Shown here: positions 12,687-23,344 of the stretch, in pieces
Numbering within the stretch: the first letter of the stretch is position 1
How the letters are laid out: every line of letters begins with the position of its first letter
From: Sabethes cyaneus
Lineage: Eukaryota > Arthropoda > Insecta > Diptera > Culicidae
Direction: 5' to 3'
DNA: 64,000 nucleotides
Assembly (NCBI RefSeq): GCF_943734655.1
Contig: NC_071354.1
Coordinates: 69,585,544-69,649,543 of the forward strand
The notes under the pieces: model-generated
What the model saw: the letters and a program-made list of their open reading frames with translations, nothing else
Told to the model about the DNA's origin: nothing
Databases searched by the model: none
Made by a program: the position numbers and the translations under genes

Positions 12687-13650
12687 AACAATTCCAAGTT
12701 TTGTTACGTTCCTCTAGTGATTTTCATGGCTAATTTCATAAAACCGCTAATAAAACTGTGAGCTCCACCAGAACTTCCTGACGACCGCTGTAAAACTCCG
12801 TTCCGACCAAGGGGTACACGACTCAGAGGGTTTTTAAAACCGGTTGAAGAATCAGGTTATAAGCTTAAGTGGTCTTATCACATTCTGCAGAAAGCAGCAG
12901 TAAAACCGACTATGCTTGTCGCTACTTGACAGCTACCGCCATTATTTAAAGAAGCTTTTCGTTACAAGGCTGTAGAGAATACAGCTTGCTCTAGTAAAAA
13001 GCTTTGTTAGCTTAAAAATACATCCGAGAGCTGAAAAGTTAAAGTTTTACTGTCAGATCAAAGTGATCCATTTGGATTACAGCGACCATAATAAAATATC
13101 CCATAGAACAATAAATAAATTTTCAGTTGGTTTGCAGCCTATGCACATTAAATTTAATCTTGGATGTTAATATAATGGGCGGAAAAAATAAACGCGCCAT
13201 CGAAATTGTGATAGTAGTTTAAACTAGTAGTTTTAACTAAAGGAAGATATTCAATAAATCAAAGTCTATTTCTAGCAAAATCCTTTGAGTTGCTTCGTGT
13301 GACATGTAATCAAATTGATAGTAACTTTCTTTCTGCAATACACGTTGAATTGATGAATTTTAATTTGCGAGCTAATAAATATACTAGAATGTGCCAATAC
13401 CTTACGTAGAAATATAATGTCTGTGTTGAACTTTAATATTCCTCATAATAGCAGCAATAAATCTAATTGATCAGGATGTTACTGTTTTAATATCTCTATA
13501 AACCTAACAGATTTATTGCGGTTTAACAAGCAACTGTAATTAGATGTATTGTTACACCTCACATAAGTTGATAAGTTTTTAAGAGATGCGGCGCAGCCAA
13601 CTAGTAATCGTTATAAATTTGATTTATTAGTTTAGTAGCTTTTGACTTGT
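12687..13650 (-). repeat. Repeat family A, copy 1
   Basis: Member of a roughly 1.1-kb family found five times in the window. In this reverse copy it starts with AACAATTCCAAGTTTTGTTAC (the CCCAAGT tip is lost), followed by AAAACCGCTAATAAAACTGTG. It contains GTTTTACTGTCAGATCAAAGTGATC and ATAATAAAATATCCCATAGAAC and ends near 13650. Better-preserved copies show terminal CCCAAGTAACAAT at either end, suggesting a DNA element with short inverted repeats. It has no open reading frame. Confidence 0.75.
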
Positions 13651-13966
13651 ATTCATAGCGTGGAGCGTAGTATTGCTTAATACCATGATAAAACCAGAGG
13701 TAATGACTAATTCCGCAAAAGGGCCTTTATAAAATTCAAATAAAACCAAGCAGGTTTAGAATCTCAGGAAATTCTAAATAATGTCTTTTCGTTATACATT
13801 CTAAACTCGAAAGAAGATGTTTATTCTTTTTTATTTCCAAAAATTGAATTAACATCCTCTCGTTTTGCTTACACATAAAATTTGAATTAACGTCCTCCCT
13901 TTTTACTTTTCCCCGTGGGAGCCGTAAAACGAGTTTTGATTGAACTGGGTCCCGTTCAGGTATGAT

Positions 13967-14395
13967 CAGTGTTGCCACATGTACAGATTTATCTGGAAAA
14001 GTACAGATTTTTTCGAATTTTTTGGTACAGATTCTGTACGGTACAGATTACAGATTTTTACCACAAAGTACAGATAGGTACAGATTTTTATGAGTGTCAA
14101 AAACTCATACTTTTTTCTAAGTACTGTTTCTTGAAATCAATAGAGAAGCAATTCTTAGTATGAATTAAAACAAAACAAAACGTATTTATGTCTAACTTTA
14201 GCACAGATATGTTCAAACATCATCAAACAAATAAAAGATTTGATACTCGTGCATTTTTTAATGCTAGCAAAGCAAATTTTTCTATGCAATAAATATTTTT
14301 AATGGTACAGATTTTGGTACAGATTTTTGGAAGAAAAAGTACAGATGAAAAAGATTTTTGTCCCTTCCAGTACAGATGAATATGTGGCAACACTG
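13967..14395. mobile_element. hAT-type MITE with TACAGAT repeats
   Basis: Perfect 14-bp inverted termini, CAGTGTTGCCACAT and ATGTGGCAACACTG, bound a 429-bp element. It is flanked by a perfect 8-bp target duplication, GGTATGAT, at 13959-13966 and 14396-14403. An 8-bp duplication plus CA..TG termini is the hAT pattern. The interior is AT-rich and carries about a dozen copies of the word GTACAGAT clustered towards both ends, resembling subterminal transposase-binding sites. No transposase is encoded. The intact duplication suggests a fairly recent insertion. Confidence 0.92.
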
Positions 14396-14403
14396 GGTAT
14401 GAT

Positions 14404-15900
14404 ATCTCTTGTTTTACTTGACGAACTTTATACCCAATTGACAGGGTGAATACAACACTTGCGGAGTCAGGGGATATGATTCAAGCTCGTATTGTCCACA
14501 GACTATATAGGTTGGTTTGTTAACCGTTAAAAATATCCTTTAACATCCGCGATGGTAAAGAATTTCCCATTTTACTAATTTTACAAACTGAAATATAGAA
14601 ACATGAAAAATAAAACTGCCTACTACGGATCAACAAAAACGGCACTGGATAGGTACCAGTTTCAACTCAACTAAAGACGGCATGGTTCTTCCTACCTGAT
14701 GGTCTAATTACTAGACCCATTTATCTTCATAATAGGAGGTAGACGAAATGATTTTTGACAAATGCAGATAGTCATGACTTCTCAACAAAAAAGACATGTT
14801 TAAAGGCAAACGGATATATTTTTCTAGTTTTTCTGAAATATTCAGAGATGCCAGAGGTGGCTAGAGGACACCGGAAATGTTACGGCTTATCAGAGGGTAT
14901 GTAAAAAACTGGTTTAAATCCCAAAAACAAGAACTGCATTTTCTAGTCGACTCTTTTCACCAGTCGAACGCAAATCCGTTAAGAAACGACCGGGATATGA
15001 GTATTTCCGTGTAATTAGTTTCAGGCGAAAACGTTGCCAATATCGTTTACCTCAAGAAATCGTCTTTTAAAACTTGTTATTGGATCCCTATTTCTAGAGA
15101 AAATTTATAATAAACAGTTTATATAAGAGACAGCTGAGTTAGGAGTATTAGGAACCGCGTATCTCAACAGGAACATCGATAGTAAGCATTTAATAAGAAT
15201 ATCTAAGCCCCTTAACTAAAATTGAATTATTAATACACATCGTGAGTAACAAGGGTAGACGGTCAAGTTACGAAAATTGACGTAAAAATGACGAAAACTA
15301 CTTTCAGTGCTGTCAATAATAAAATAAAACTATAAGGTTTATTCCTACATGCTTTTCTCAACCAATTATTGTTAGCACTGGAATGAACTTTTTATATTGG
15401 ACCATCAAATTAGTTCAAGATGGGTCGTTCTAGTTTTTTTGTTAACATTGTTAAAATTCAATATTCTCTGTACTTCAGTAAATGAAAATGGAAACTGCAA
15501 TAAATGCTATTTAATTCAATTATCACCCGTCATAAAGTCGCATGGGAAAAAAGCTGCGTAGAAACCTAAACTGTATCTGAATTTCCGGGAACATCTAACC
15601 GTTTGTTGAACGGAGGAAATTAATTCCACCTGCGTGTATACCGAAATGACCACAGTACAATGGGAAACACTCCCCATAAATTAACCTATCAAAAATCTAA
15701 AATTCATCTACGCACAGAAGCCCAACAGGCCATTACGCGGGCCAACCCGAAACTCGGCAACGGTCGAACCGGGCCGGGCCAGGCCGGCGAGCGTACTTAG
15801 AATTTCTAACTACCGACAACCGAAAAACACGGGTTTTTTAATGCCTTCCATCATTACAATTCATGTTTCCTCGCGGCGCGGCTCGTTCAAAACTTTGATT
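14404..15900. other. Intergenic, nothing recognised
   Basis: AT-rich sequence without notable frames. Its right end becomes GC-rich (GGGCCGGGCCAGGCCGGCGAG at about 15770) as it approaches the LRR gene. That part may belong to the gene's regulatory region, but no defined site can be named. Confidence 0.35.
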
Positions 15901-15965
15901 TAATTTCCAAATGAAAGTGGCCCGCGCATTTGGCTGCCTTGCGGGACACATCCGACTTGATTACT

Positions 15966-15989
15966 GACGACGACGACGACGACGACGAC
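15966..15989 (+). repeat. (GAC)n microsatellite upstream of LRR gene
   Basis: Eight GAC units in a row about 550 bp before the LRR start codon. A frame through it would encode an aspartate run, but the frame has no other support. Probably a simple repeat in the upstream region. Confidence 0.85.
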
Positions 15990-16469
15990 CGAAACGGGCA
16001 GGTGCACTTCTCACGACGCGGCCATAAATTGTTATTTTATGCCCCGTGGGCCTTTTTCCTCTTACGCTTATTTTCTCTGGCAAAGGTAGTGCCAGCGGAG
16101 AAGAAAGACAATCGAATACAAAGTAAAGATCACGGAAGATCGCGTGGCGTCTTCGGTTTGCCTGGTTTTGTTTTGTTCGGGTTCACCTCATCTTCGGGTA
16201 GGATCGGCTTAACGATCTACCGATCGCTGAGTTACCGCTCGATCGTTCGTTTTTCTCCGCTCGGAGAGTGAGAGACCGCTCGGTAGCAATCGGCTTCGGC
16301 AATCTTCGTTAGCCGGGCAGATATTTTTTGAAAACGAATTGAAGGGAAAAAGAGACGAAATACTTTTGTTTATTGTTATTCTCTCTCATTCGCTCGTATG
16401 GATCGAACATCGAATGCACTTCTTAAAAGGGCTTGCACTCGAAAAAGTCGGTTTAGTTTGAAGTTTAGT

Positions 16470-16542
16470 TTTGTGCAGTTCACAACTGCAGTTCCGCTCT
16501 GAAAATAGTTAAGCTAGTGGAAAGTGAAAGCAAAAGGACAAA
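16470..16542 (+). promoter_or_regulatory. Probable 5' UTR and start region of LRR gene
   Basis: The sequence just before the coding region holds an initiator-like TGCAGTTCA at about 16474. It then runs into AAAGGACAAAATG, a good insect start context with A at -3. No TATA box is seen 25-35 bp upstream of the initiator-like word. The exact transcription start is a guess. Confidence 0.3.
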
Positions 16543-18153
16543 ATGTTACGACTGATCTTGAGTGTTGCGATCGTGCTTTTGGCGCCACAAGTGTTGGCGA
16601 TTTCGTTTTGCCCGAATCGATGCGTGTGTGACGACATCAAGCTGCACGTGACTTGTGGTGAAGGAGAACTGGATGTGCTGCCGATCGCGCTGAATCCGGC
16701 CATCCAAAGGCTGGTGATAAAGTTCAACCAAATCAAAGCAATCGATTCGTCGATTCAGTTCTACACGGATTTGACCATGTTGGATCTGAGCTACAATCAT
16801 CTGCTCGGTGTTCCGGAACGTATTTTTGTTTACCAACGGCGATTGCTGCAGCTGCATTTGAACAACAATAAAGTTAGTACCATCAACAACAAGACCTTCC
16901 ACGGGCTGGAAGAACTTCGAGTGTTGAATCTGCGAGCAAATTTCCTCGATGAATTGAACGCTGCAATGTTTAAGTCGCTGCCTAAGCTGGAGGAGCTAAA
17001 TCTTAGTCAGAATCGTATCGGAAAAATCGATGCTCAAACATTCGAGGGCCTGACCTCCTTGAGGATCCTTCATCTAAACGACAACGCTCTAAGTATGATT
17101 TCTGCGCCAACATTTCAGCCGTTGAGGATGCTAGCAGAACTTTTTCTGGGAACCAACTTGCTGAACCAAATACAGCCAGGAGTATTTCAAGGCCTTAATA
17201 AATTGAGAAAACTGAACGTGCGTGGTTCGATGTTGGTCAACATCACCGTCGAGACATTCCGTGGAGTGGAAAACATTCGATCACTGGACATCTCGGACAA
17301 CCACTTGCTGCACGTTCCCACAGTTCAGCTGAGTATGTTAAAACGACTTGAGGAGCTGGTAATAGGACAAAATGACTTCCAGTTCATCCCGGAAGGCGCA
17401 TTCTTTGGACTGGTCAATCTAAGAAAAATCGACATTTCCGGTGCGCTCAACCTAATGCGCATTCAAGCTGGTGCTTTTTCGGCAAACACCAATCTCGACA
17501 CGATCGTGATTGCCTCGAATAAAATTTTGGAGGACATTGAGGAGGGTGCCTTTTCTGGACTACCACACATCGAGAACGTAGTTTTACGTGACAACGCAAT
17601 CCGCAGTGTTCGTGAAGAGTTGTTACCGTGGAAGCAGCTGAAAAACTTTGATCTATCGGAGAATCCCTTGATTTGCAATTGTCATCTGCGTTGGCTGCGA
17701 AACTTGCTGCGCCAGAAATCGATAGAAACTGAGCAGAGCACAATCCTGTGTGAATATCCCGAACGACTGAATGGCGAAGCGCTGCGTGAAATTAATTCCG
17801 AGTTGTTGGGATGTCATTTACATCAATCGAAGGAACGTGCCGTTTTTGGAGTAACGCTAGTGGCCACAGCTGCATCGTTAACAACTTTAATTCTGGTCGC
17901 TTACCGGCTGCGTAACCGTCTGATAGACTTCATGGGTCCAAATTGGCACAACAAACGAAACGCTCTTAAGGAGGAAAAGGATTTGGAGTTTGGCAAATGC
18001 TTCGAAGAAATCGACTACCATCAACCCAATTTCAACATCTACAGCTACCAGTATCGGCACTCGTTTCCTCAGCATGTGCCTGACATGTCTCAGCAGCACG
18101 ACAGCTTTCAACATCACATCTACGAAACGCCAATTCCAGTGTCTGACCTATAA
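16543..18153 (+). CDS. Leucine-rich-repeat transmembrane receptor, Capricious/Tartan-like
   Basis: A 536-residue type I membrane protein in one uninterrupted frame. Residues 1-19 are a signal peptide ending QVLA. An LRRNT cap follows with Cys23, 27, 29 and 38. About 14 LRRs span residues 54-373, for example LTMLDLSYNHL and LEELNLSQNRI. The LRRCT spans about 374-424 (NPLICNCHLRWLRNLL; Cys378, 380, 403, 424). A transmembrane helix lies at about 434-454 and a cytoplasmic tail of about 80 residues is rich in His, Tyr and Gln and ends ETPIPVSDL. N-glycosylation sites are seen at Asn116, 153 and 233. There are no Ig, fibronectin or TIR domains, so it is not a Kekkon or Toll protein. Length, repeat number and short tail fit insect Capricious/Tartan adhesion receptors used in cell sorting and axon targeting, but orthology is inferred from architecture only. 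The ATG at 16543 has a good context, and no upstream in-frame ATG improves the signal peptide. All neighbours are repeats. Confidence 0.93.
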   Translation: MLRLILSVAIVLLAPQVLAISFCPNRCVCDDIKLHVTCGEGELDVLPIALNPAIQRLVIKFNQIKAIDSSIQFYTDLTMLDLSYNHLLGVPERIFVYQRRLLQLHLNNNKVSTINNKTFHGLEELRVLNLRANFLDELNAAMFKSLPKLEELNLSQNRIGKIDAQTFEGLTSLRILHLNDNALSMISAPTFQPLRMLAELFLGTNLLNQIQPGVFQGLNKLRKLNVRGSMLVNITVETFRGVENIRSLDISDNHLLHVPTVQLSMLKRLEELVIGQNDFQFIPEGAFFGLVNLRKIDISGALNLMRIQAGAFSANTNLDTIVIASNKILEDIEEGAFSGLPHIENVVLRDNAIRSVREELLPWKQLKNFDLSENPLICNCHLRWLRNLLRQKSIETEQSTILCEYPERLNGEALREINSELLGCHLHQSKERAVFGVTLVATAASLTTLILVAYRLRNRLIDFMGPNWHNKRNALKEEKDLEFGKCFEEIDYHQPNFNIYSYQYRHSFPQHVPDMSQQHDSFQHHIYETPIPVSDL

Positions 18154-18533
18154 ACCATACAATCTTCGGGGAATTGTTAAATCCACATGAGGATTCAGAC
18201 TAACGCGAGAAACACGCGCGAGCGCGCTTACGTCGGGCTGCTCCCGGGCATCGTCGGAACAATACCGGTGGTTGGTGTATTATGTCAAACTGCATGCTTG
18301 ACAACCAACTCTCTGCGGACCGTTTTGGAGAGGTATCCAGAAGAAAGCGGAACAAAAACTCGAACCTTATAGGAGCAGCAGTTTAGCATTGCCGGTAGCA
18401 TCCACGGAGGAACCATGACAAAAACATAATATTTGTCGTTTTCTTTTGCGTACGAAAATGCATGTGTTCGTTAGTAGCTAGCTAGCCTACCCTACCGAAA
18501 GGCAGGCAGACATAAAACAAGCAGAAAAATAAA
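18154..18533 (+). promoter_or_regulatory. 3' UTR with polyadenylation signal of LRR gene
   Basis: After the stop codon a short 3' UTR leads to a canonical AATAAA at 18528-18533, followed by a T-rich stretch (TTAGTTTATTTTAAAAAC). This fits cleavage about 10-30 bp downstream. A small open frame within the UTR (18187-18372) is probably meaningless. Confidence 0.5.
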
Positions 18534-20484
18534 TGAGTTCATTAGTTTATTTTAAAAACAATCATGAAACTTCTCTTCATTTGCTTTTATACCGACCCGT
18601 CCCTTTGTGCTGTCGTTTTGTTTTCAGCTTGGCCATCGTCCTTCCTGCCTGTGGTGGTTTGAATCATGTTACAGAAAGCCGCAGTCCACAGTTAATGGTA
18701 TAGCAAAGGATCAGCTTCACTTTTTTGTAGCTTCTGTCCTTTCCCTGAAGTCCTTTTTTATCCATTATTCGGACACGATTTATGTCGCCTCTCGTTTCGA
18801 ACCCGCTGACCGTCCATCAGTCGCTCAGTGCTTGAGTGTGTGAATTTTCCAACCAGGAATCGAAAAGTAAGTTCCACATCATTCGACCTCTTAAAGATAT
18901 GGGAAAAATCAAGTCCTCAGTTCTAGTTGCAAATGAGATCTTTGGTCAGTGATACGCTCTCTTCAGGTATTGTTCCAGCTTGAGCAGGCAGGCGACAGAC
19001 AGGCACTTTTCATGAAAGAAAAAACCTATCCAAGGAGGGCAAACCGTTTCAGTTCTATAAGCAGAAAATAATTTTAAGAATATGTTCCTAAAAGGATGAG
19101 AAATCTTCACACGCATTCTATTCCGCACTGATCAAGGACACGCAGTGGATTCGCATTTCAAGCTTTGCCCCTGCACAGGACGGCAATCGAGATCCTTTCT
19201 TTACTTACTTTTTTGGTCGTTCATCACACACACGCACCGAACCTGTCCTGTTGGTCCTACGAGAGATATTTTTAAGATTACTTTTCGATTGCGTTCCGGC
19301 TGGCTGGCTGGCTGGTGGAATCGGTCCGGTTTGAGGGCGGGTGGGTGGAACGGGAGCGTCGGAAGGTACGGTTGTTAGCCTGGGAAATTGATGAAAATAA
19401 AGTGTAATTCAAAAGCGAAAGATTAGAAGCTTTTCGTTCTTTGTTGAAAACAACCTGTTTTACGATTTTGCTTTGTTTGTTTCGATTCATTTTTATTCTT
19501 GCTGCTGGCCATGGGAAGATTGTTTGCGGAACGAAACGGATCGGTGAAATGGTAAGGTGGAAATAATCTGAGCCTGACGAAAGGAGTGCCCTTAATCTTG
19601 AACGGTTCCGAAAATAAACTGTGCTGTGCAGACCCATAGAGTGAATACTTTTAATCGACAAAAAAACAACTAATTATGGTAGTATATATAGAGAAGTTTT
19701 TATCCACAACTATGATTATTGGAAAATCTCACTGAAATAAATCACAATTTTATGGAAAAGTGGACAACTAGCATCAAAGCAGACTTTAGAAGCTAATAAA
19801 TGTTTAGACTTCGCCGGAACAGTTCAAGCACTTGTTTTCGGATAGCTCTGTCCCCGTAGCCGTTATCGTGTAATTCACGAAACATTTCAGTGCCATTCGA
19901 CGACCCATACCTCCAGTGTTATGGAGCGATGAAATAACATAGCACTATCTACCTAACGGTGAGCGTATATTTTGTTTCTCACATTGTCACCAATCAGGTT
20001 ACGTTTACTAATATAAATATCATAGTGCTAAACTTATCGATTCATTGAAACAGTACCCTGAATGAGCAATGTATTATCATGCTGAATTAATTTCGATTAC
20101 TCATTTCGTACCGAGTATTTGTCGGACGGACGTATTTTGTCTTCGCTGCGCCACGTGTACGATACCGTCAAAGTTGCAATAATCTGTTTCTGACCCATTT
20201 CCAAGGTCAACGCACTCATGTAGTTATGTTTCAAGTAAGTGCTGTGCATGATCTACGAGATGAATACCGACGAAAATGCCATCCTTTCATCGAGGAAATA
20301 AATCCTTCTCCTCCCATTTTTCCTTAAAAGTAGGGGAATGCCGTCGTGGTTGGGCCACCTTTTGGTATTCGCCGTATAACTTTCGTTTCAGAAGAAATTT
20401 CGGAAATCTAAATACATCGTTGCAAAGGTCTGAGAATAAGGTATATTTCTGGAAAATCTTCAATTGATAGCTTGAAAAATGAAA
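18534..20484. other. Intergenic, no supported gene
   Basis: No domain-bearing frame. A short (GGCT)n run lies at about 19300 (GGCTGGCTGGCTGGCTGG). Both strands remain open for 60-130 codons between 19140 and 19660, but the peptides are compositionally odd and unsupported. Confidence 0.35.
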
Positions 20485-20993
20485 CAGCCAGAATTCGTTA
20501 ATTGGGCCATGACTATCGAGTCGTTTTCGTTAATTGGGCTGACTGACAGTTTCCTGAGGGGTACGCAAATTATTTTTGTCTCTGATTTTGAAAACTTTCG
20601 TGACTCGGAAAACATATTGAAAACATGGTTAAGTTTAAAATTGGAGAAAGTAAATATTTCGATCTGCTGTCTTTGCATTCAAGTATGATGCTTGATAATC
20701 GACTATTGATATGACTACTTTGTTTTTAAATAAACAATGGCTGTATCGTCGGGAAGAACAGTAACAAAACACAAATATACCACAATACCTCTAGCTAAAA
20801 AGTTAGATCTAATCCGTGACGTTGAATCCAGCGGATTATCCCATGAACAACAATAAATATGACCTTAAATCGCATTTCTAGACCCCTCAAATGATTCATT
20901 TTGACGGAGTATTTTGACATTTCCGCCCAACTAGCGAATGTCCAATTAACGAACCGCCCAATTAACGAACCACCAATTAGCGAATCGTTGCTG
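20485..20993 (+). mobile_element. Internally deleted pogo/Tigger-like DNA transposon
   Basis: The ends are imperfect inverted repeats, CAGCCAGAATTCGTTAATTGG at the left and the complement of CAGCAACGATTCGCTAATTGG at the right. Further inner copies of TTCGTTAATTGG lie at both sides. Between them a start codon at 20737 opens a 39-residue frame that resembles the N-terminal helix-turn-helix of CENP-B/Tigger transposases. The rest of the transposase is missing. Right flank is TA and left flank AA, so the expected TA duplication is damaged or never clear. A non-autonomous deletion derivative is the simplest reading. Confidence 0.7.
20737..20856 (+). pseudogene. Pogo/Tigger transposase N-terminal fragment
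   Basis: The frame begins MAVSSGRTVTKHKYTTIPLA and continues KKLDLIRDVESSGLSHEQQ before a stop. In CENP-B-box DNA-binding domains the typical pattern is a basic stretch, then an L..K..II..VE motif followed by the second helix. That pattern is visible here, but the recognition helix and the DDE catalytic domain are absent. The fragment sits inside matching inverted repeats, which supports the identification. It would be too short to function. Confidence 0.6.
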
Positions 20994-21516
20994 TAAAGTT
21001 ATAGGTACGGGGTAAATCACTTCCATCATAAATATTCAATATGTGATAAATATTGATAAATATATTCCCTATTTTAAATGTGACCACCTCATAATAACAA
21101 CTCTTGCCACATACTGTAATGGTACTTGACAGCTCAAGATCGTATGAAAAAGGTGGGAACTTTCGTGAAATATTCATCAATACCGGTAAATATATTTAGC
21201 ACCCGGGTAAAAGTATGTAAATATGCATAAATATATTTAATATATTTATTAAATTTGAAGTGATTCGCCCCGTGGGTATTTATGTTAAAACAAAAAATGT
21301 TGTCATAGTCGGGTTATGTTGTACCGGTTGAGCCAACGCTGCAAATCCAAGAAATACGTATTGAAATTTTATATAGAGACATGAAAAGAATGAATTCCAT
21401 GAACAGCGGCCTATATAAGTACTAATACCTTATTTTTAATTACATCTTTGCGAAATTTGGGAGATCTTGTAAAATCAATATTACAATAATCGCCTTTTTC
21501 GAAGTATCTAGCCGCG
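20994..21516. other. AT-rich intergenic, nothing recognised
   Basis: Contains runs of ATAAATAT / TAAATATAT words (21030-21260) that look like simple AT-rich sequence. No frame or repeat match was identified. Confidence 0.35.
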
Positions 21517-21673
21517 GACAAAAGGTAGGAGTCACAACGACAACTTGTTAAGCGTAGCTATCAATACCCTCCCTCCCCTTTCCCTTTCCACTCTTTCCTT
21601 TCCATTCAAAAAATTCTTCATTACTTTCCCCTACCATCCCTTTGTCAATTGTAGAACCACTGTTTCAAAAAAT
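21517..21673 (+). repeat. 3' tail of SINE-C family, solitary
   Basis: About 155 bp closely match 23462-23619, starting at GACAAAAGGTAGGAGTCACA, passing through a C-rich stretch and CATTACTTTCCCCTACC, and ending GTTTCAAAAAATATT. Here the tRNA-like head is absent, so this is a 5'-truncated copy or the shared 3' end of a partner LINE. Confidence 0.7.
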
Positions 21674-21804
21674 ATTAATATATGCTTGACCGTATTTCAA
21701 GGTCAAGACTAAAAACACAAAGTTTGGTCTATTTCATAGAAATGAAGCCTTTCCCCGAAAACTCGAGTTGAAAATCGCGGCTGACAGACGAACAGCGTCA
21801 CACC

Positions 21805-21910
21805 CCAAGTAGCACACTTACGTCACATGTAGTTACTGTAACCTAATAATGGCCAGAAATAGTCATTAATAGGTTGCTGCAACTAAAAGCGACTGCAGTG
21901 CAGTGTAAGT
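21805..21910 (+). repeat. Repeat with CCCAAGTAGCA terminus, copy 1
   Basis: Begins CCCCAAGTAGCACACTTACG and includes AATGGCCAGAAATAGTCA and TAATAGGTTGCTGCAAC. A diverged reverse copy lies at 49038-49103 (CCCAAAGTAGCAAAC, TTTCTGGTTGCTGCAACC). The terminus resembles the CCCAAGTAACAAT tip of repeat A, so the two families may be related. The right boundary is uncertain. Confidence 0.45.
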
Positions 21911-22087
21911 CGCAAGGGCCTGCATAGTGTCGTCGTCCCGCCAGTAAAAACAAGGTTAGATTAAACTTCTCGGTCGGTGGTTTCTACAGTAGACGGAGGA
22001 AGAGGCACAATTTGTGTCTAAAAATAATCCAACTCAAGTCGCTAGCTTAATAAGGGGGGTTGCGCAGTCTCCTTTTGTTCTTTTGTC

Positions 22088-23337
22088 CAAACACACTTAT
22101 AGCTATCTAGAAAACCATAATAAAACTGTCAATAAAGCAAATTTATTGTGGTTGCTTATATTACCATGTTAAAACTTGTTGGCTGCACCACGTCTCCTAC
22201 AAACTTACTATAAGTGTGGCGTAGCAATACAAAATGGTGCACCAATCAAAATTGGTTCAAAATCTTATCGCGGTTGCTTGTCAAACCGTAATAAATCTGT
22301 TAGTTGTATAGAACTATTAAAACGGTAACACCCTGACCAAACAGTTTTTTGCTGCTATTATGAAGAATACTAAAGTTCAATACTAAAATCATTATTTCAT
22401 GCGAAGCCATATAGCCATATTCTAGTATTTTGTTTTAGCTCGCAAACAAAAATTAATCAAAGCAAAGTGTTATGCAGAAAGAAAGTTATTATCAATCGGT
22501 TTTCCTGTCAGAGGAAGCAACTAAAATGATTTTGCTAGAAATTGAGATTGACTAACTGAATATTTATTTTGTTAAAACAACCAGTTTTCGAAAATTGCCA
22601 AATTTCATTGGTGCGCTGATTTTATCGACCTATCATATCAATATGCACCATGAAATTAAATGCGCACATGCTGCAAACCAACGAAATTGCTTAAAATTTG
22701 TTTAATGTTCTATGGGATATTTTATTATGGTTGCTATTAACCAAATCGATCAGAATAATCTGACAGTAAAACTTTAACTTTGCTGCTCACGTATTTTGTA
22801 TTTTGATGTATTTTGAAGTTGATAAAGCGAACTTATTTAGCTGTTGCCAGAAAAGCGAAAAGCGAAAAGCTTTTCTAAATTATGGCGATGGTTGTCAAGC
22901 AGCGAAAGCTTAACTGATTTTATTGCTGCTTTCAGCAGAGCGTGATACGACTACTTGAGCTTATAACCTGATTCTTATAGCGGTTATGAAATCATTCTGA
23001 GGAGTGTGTCACTTGGTCAGAAAGCAGTTTTATAGCGGTCATCAGAAAGTTCTGGTAGACCTCATAGTTTTATTAGCGGTTTTATGAAATTGCCTAATAA
23101 GTCAGTCGTCGTATGTTCGAATCTCGACTGGGAGAGGCTGTTCGAGTCAATAGGATCGTAGCAACTGGCCCTGCAATTGTCCTACACTCTAACAGCTTGC
23201 TGCGAAGTCTGTCGTATAAAACAAACAGAAGGTCAAGTTTCGATAACGGAATGTAGCACCTATGCCTTGCTTTGCTATGAAATTGGTCATGATAACCGCT
23301 ATACGAACGTAATAAAACTTGAAATTGTTACTTGGGC
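22088..23337 (+). repeat. Repeat family A, copy 2 (near complete)
   Basis: The fullest copy. It opens near ACCATAATAAAACTGTCAA and runs through AGCTCGCAAACAAAAATTAA, GTTCTATGGGATATTTTATT and CTGACAGTAAAACTTTAAC. After a SINE insertion it continues with AACGTAATAAAACTTGAAATTG and ends TTACTTGGG, the complement of the CCCAAGTAA tip. The flanks of the SINE read through exactly when compared with copy 1, which proves the continuity. No open frame is present, so it is a non-autonomous element of unknown superfamily. Confidence 0.8.
23093..23275 (+). repeat. tRNA-derived SINE, family SINE-B, with target duplication
   Basis: A 183-bp SINE inserted in repeat A copy 2 and flanked by a perfect 10-bp duplication TATGAAATTG (23083-23092 and 23276-23285). 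It has a B-box-like TGTTCGAATCTCG and a conserved body (GGATCGTAGCAACTGGCCC, GTTTCGATAACGGAATG). The tail resembles CTTTG repeats (CCTTGCTTTGC). Other copies lie at 35812-35985 and 40929-41070, of which the last keeps more of the A-box side. Confidence 0.88.
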
Positions 23338-23344
23338 AGCGTCT

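Noticed and set aside
15930..16271. 113-codon frame with an aspartate run upstream of the LRR gene
   Set aside because: The run is a (GAC)n microsatellite and the rest shows no domain; it is more likely upstream or UTR sequence.
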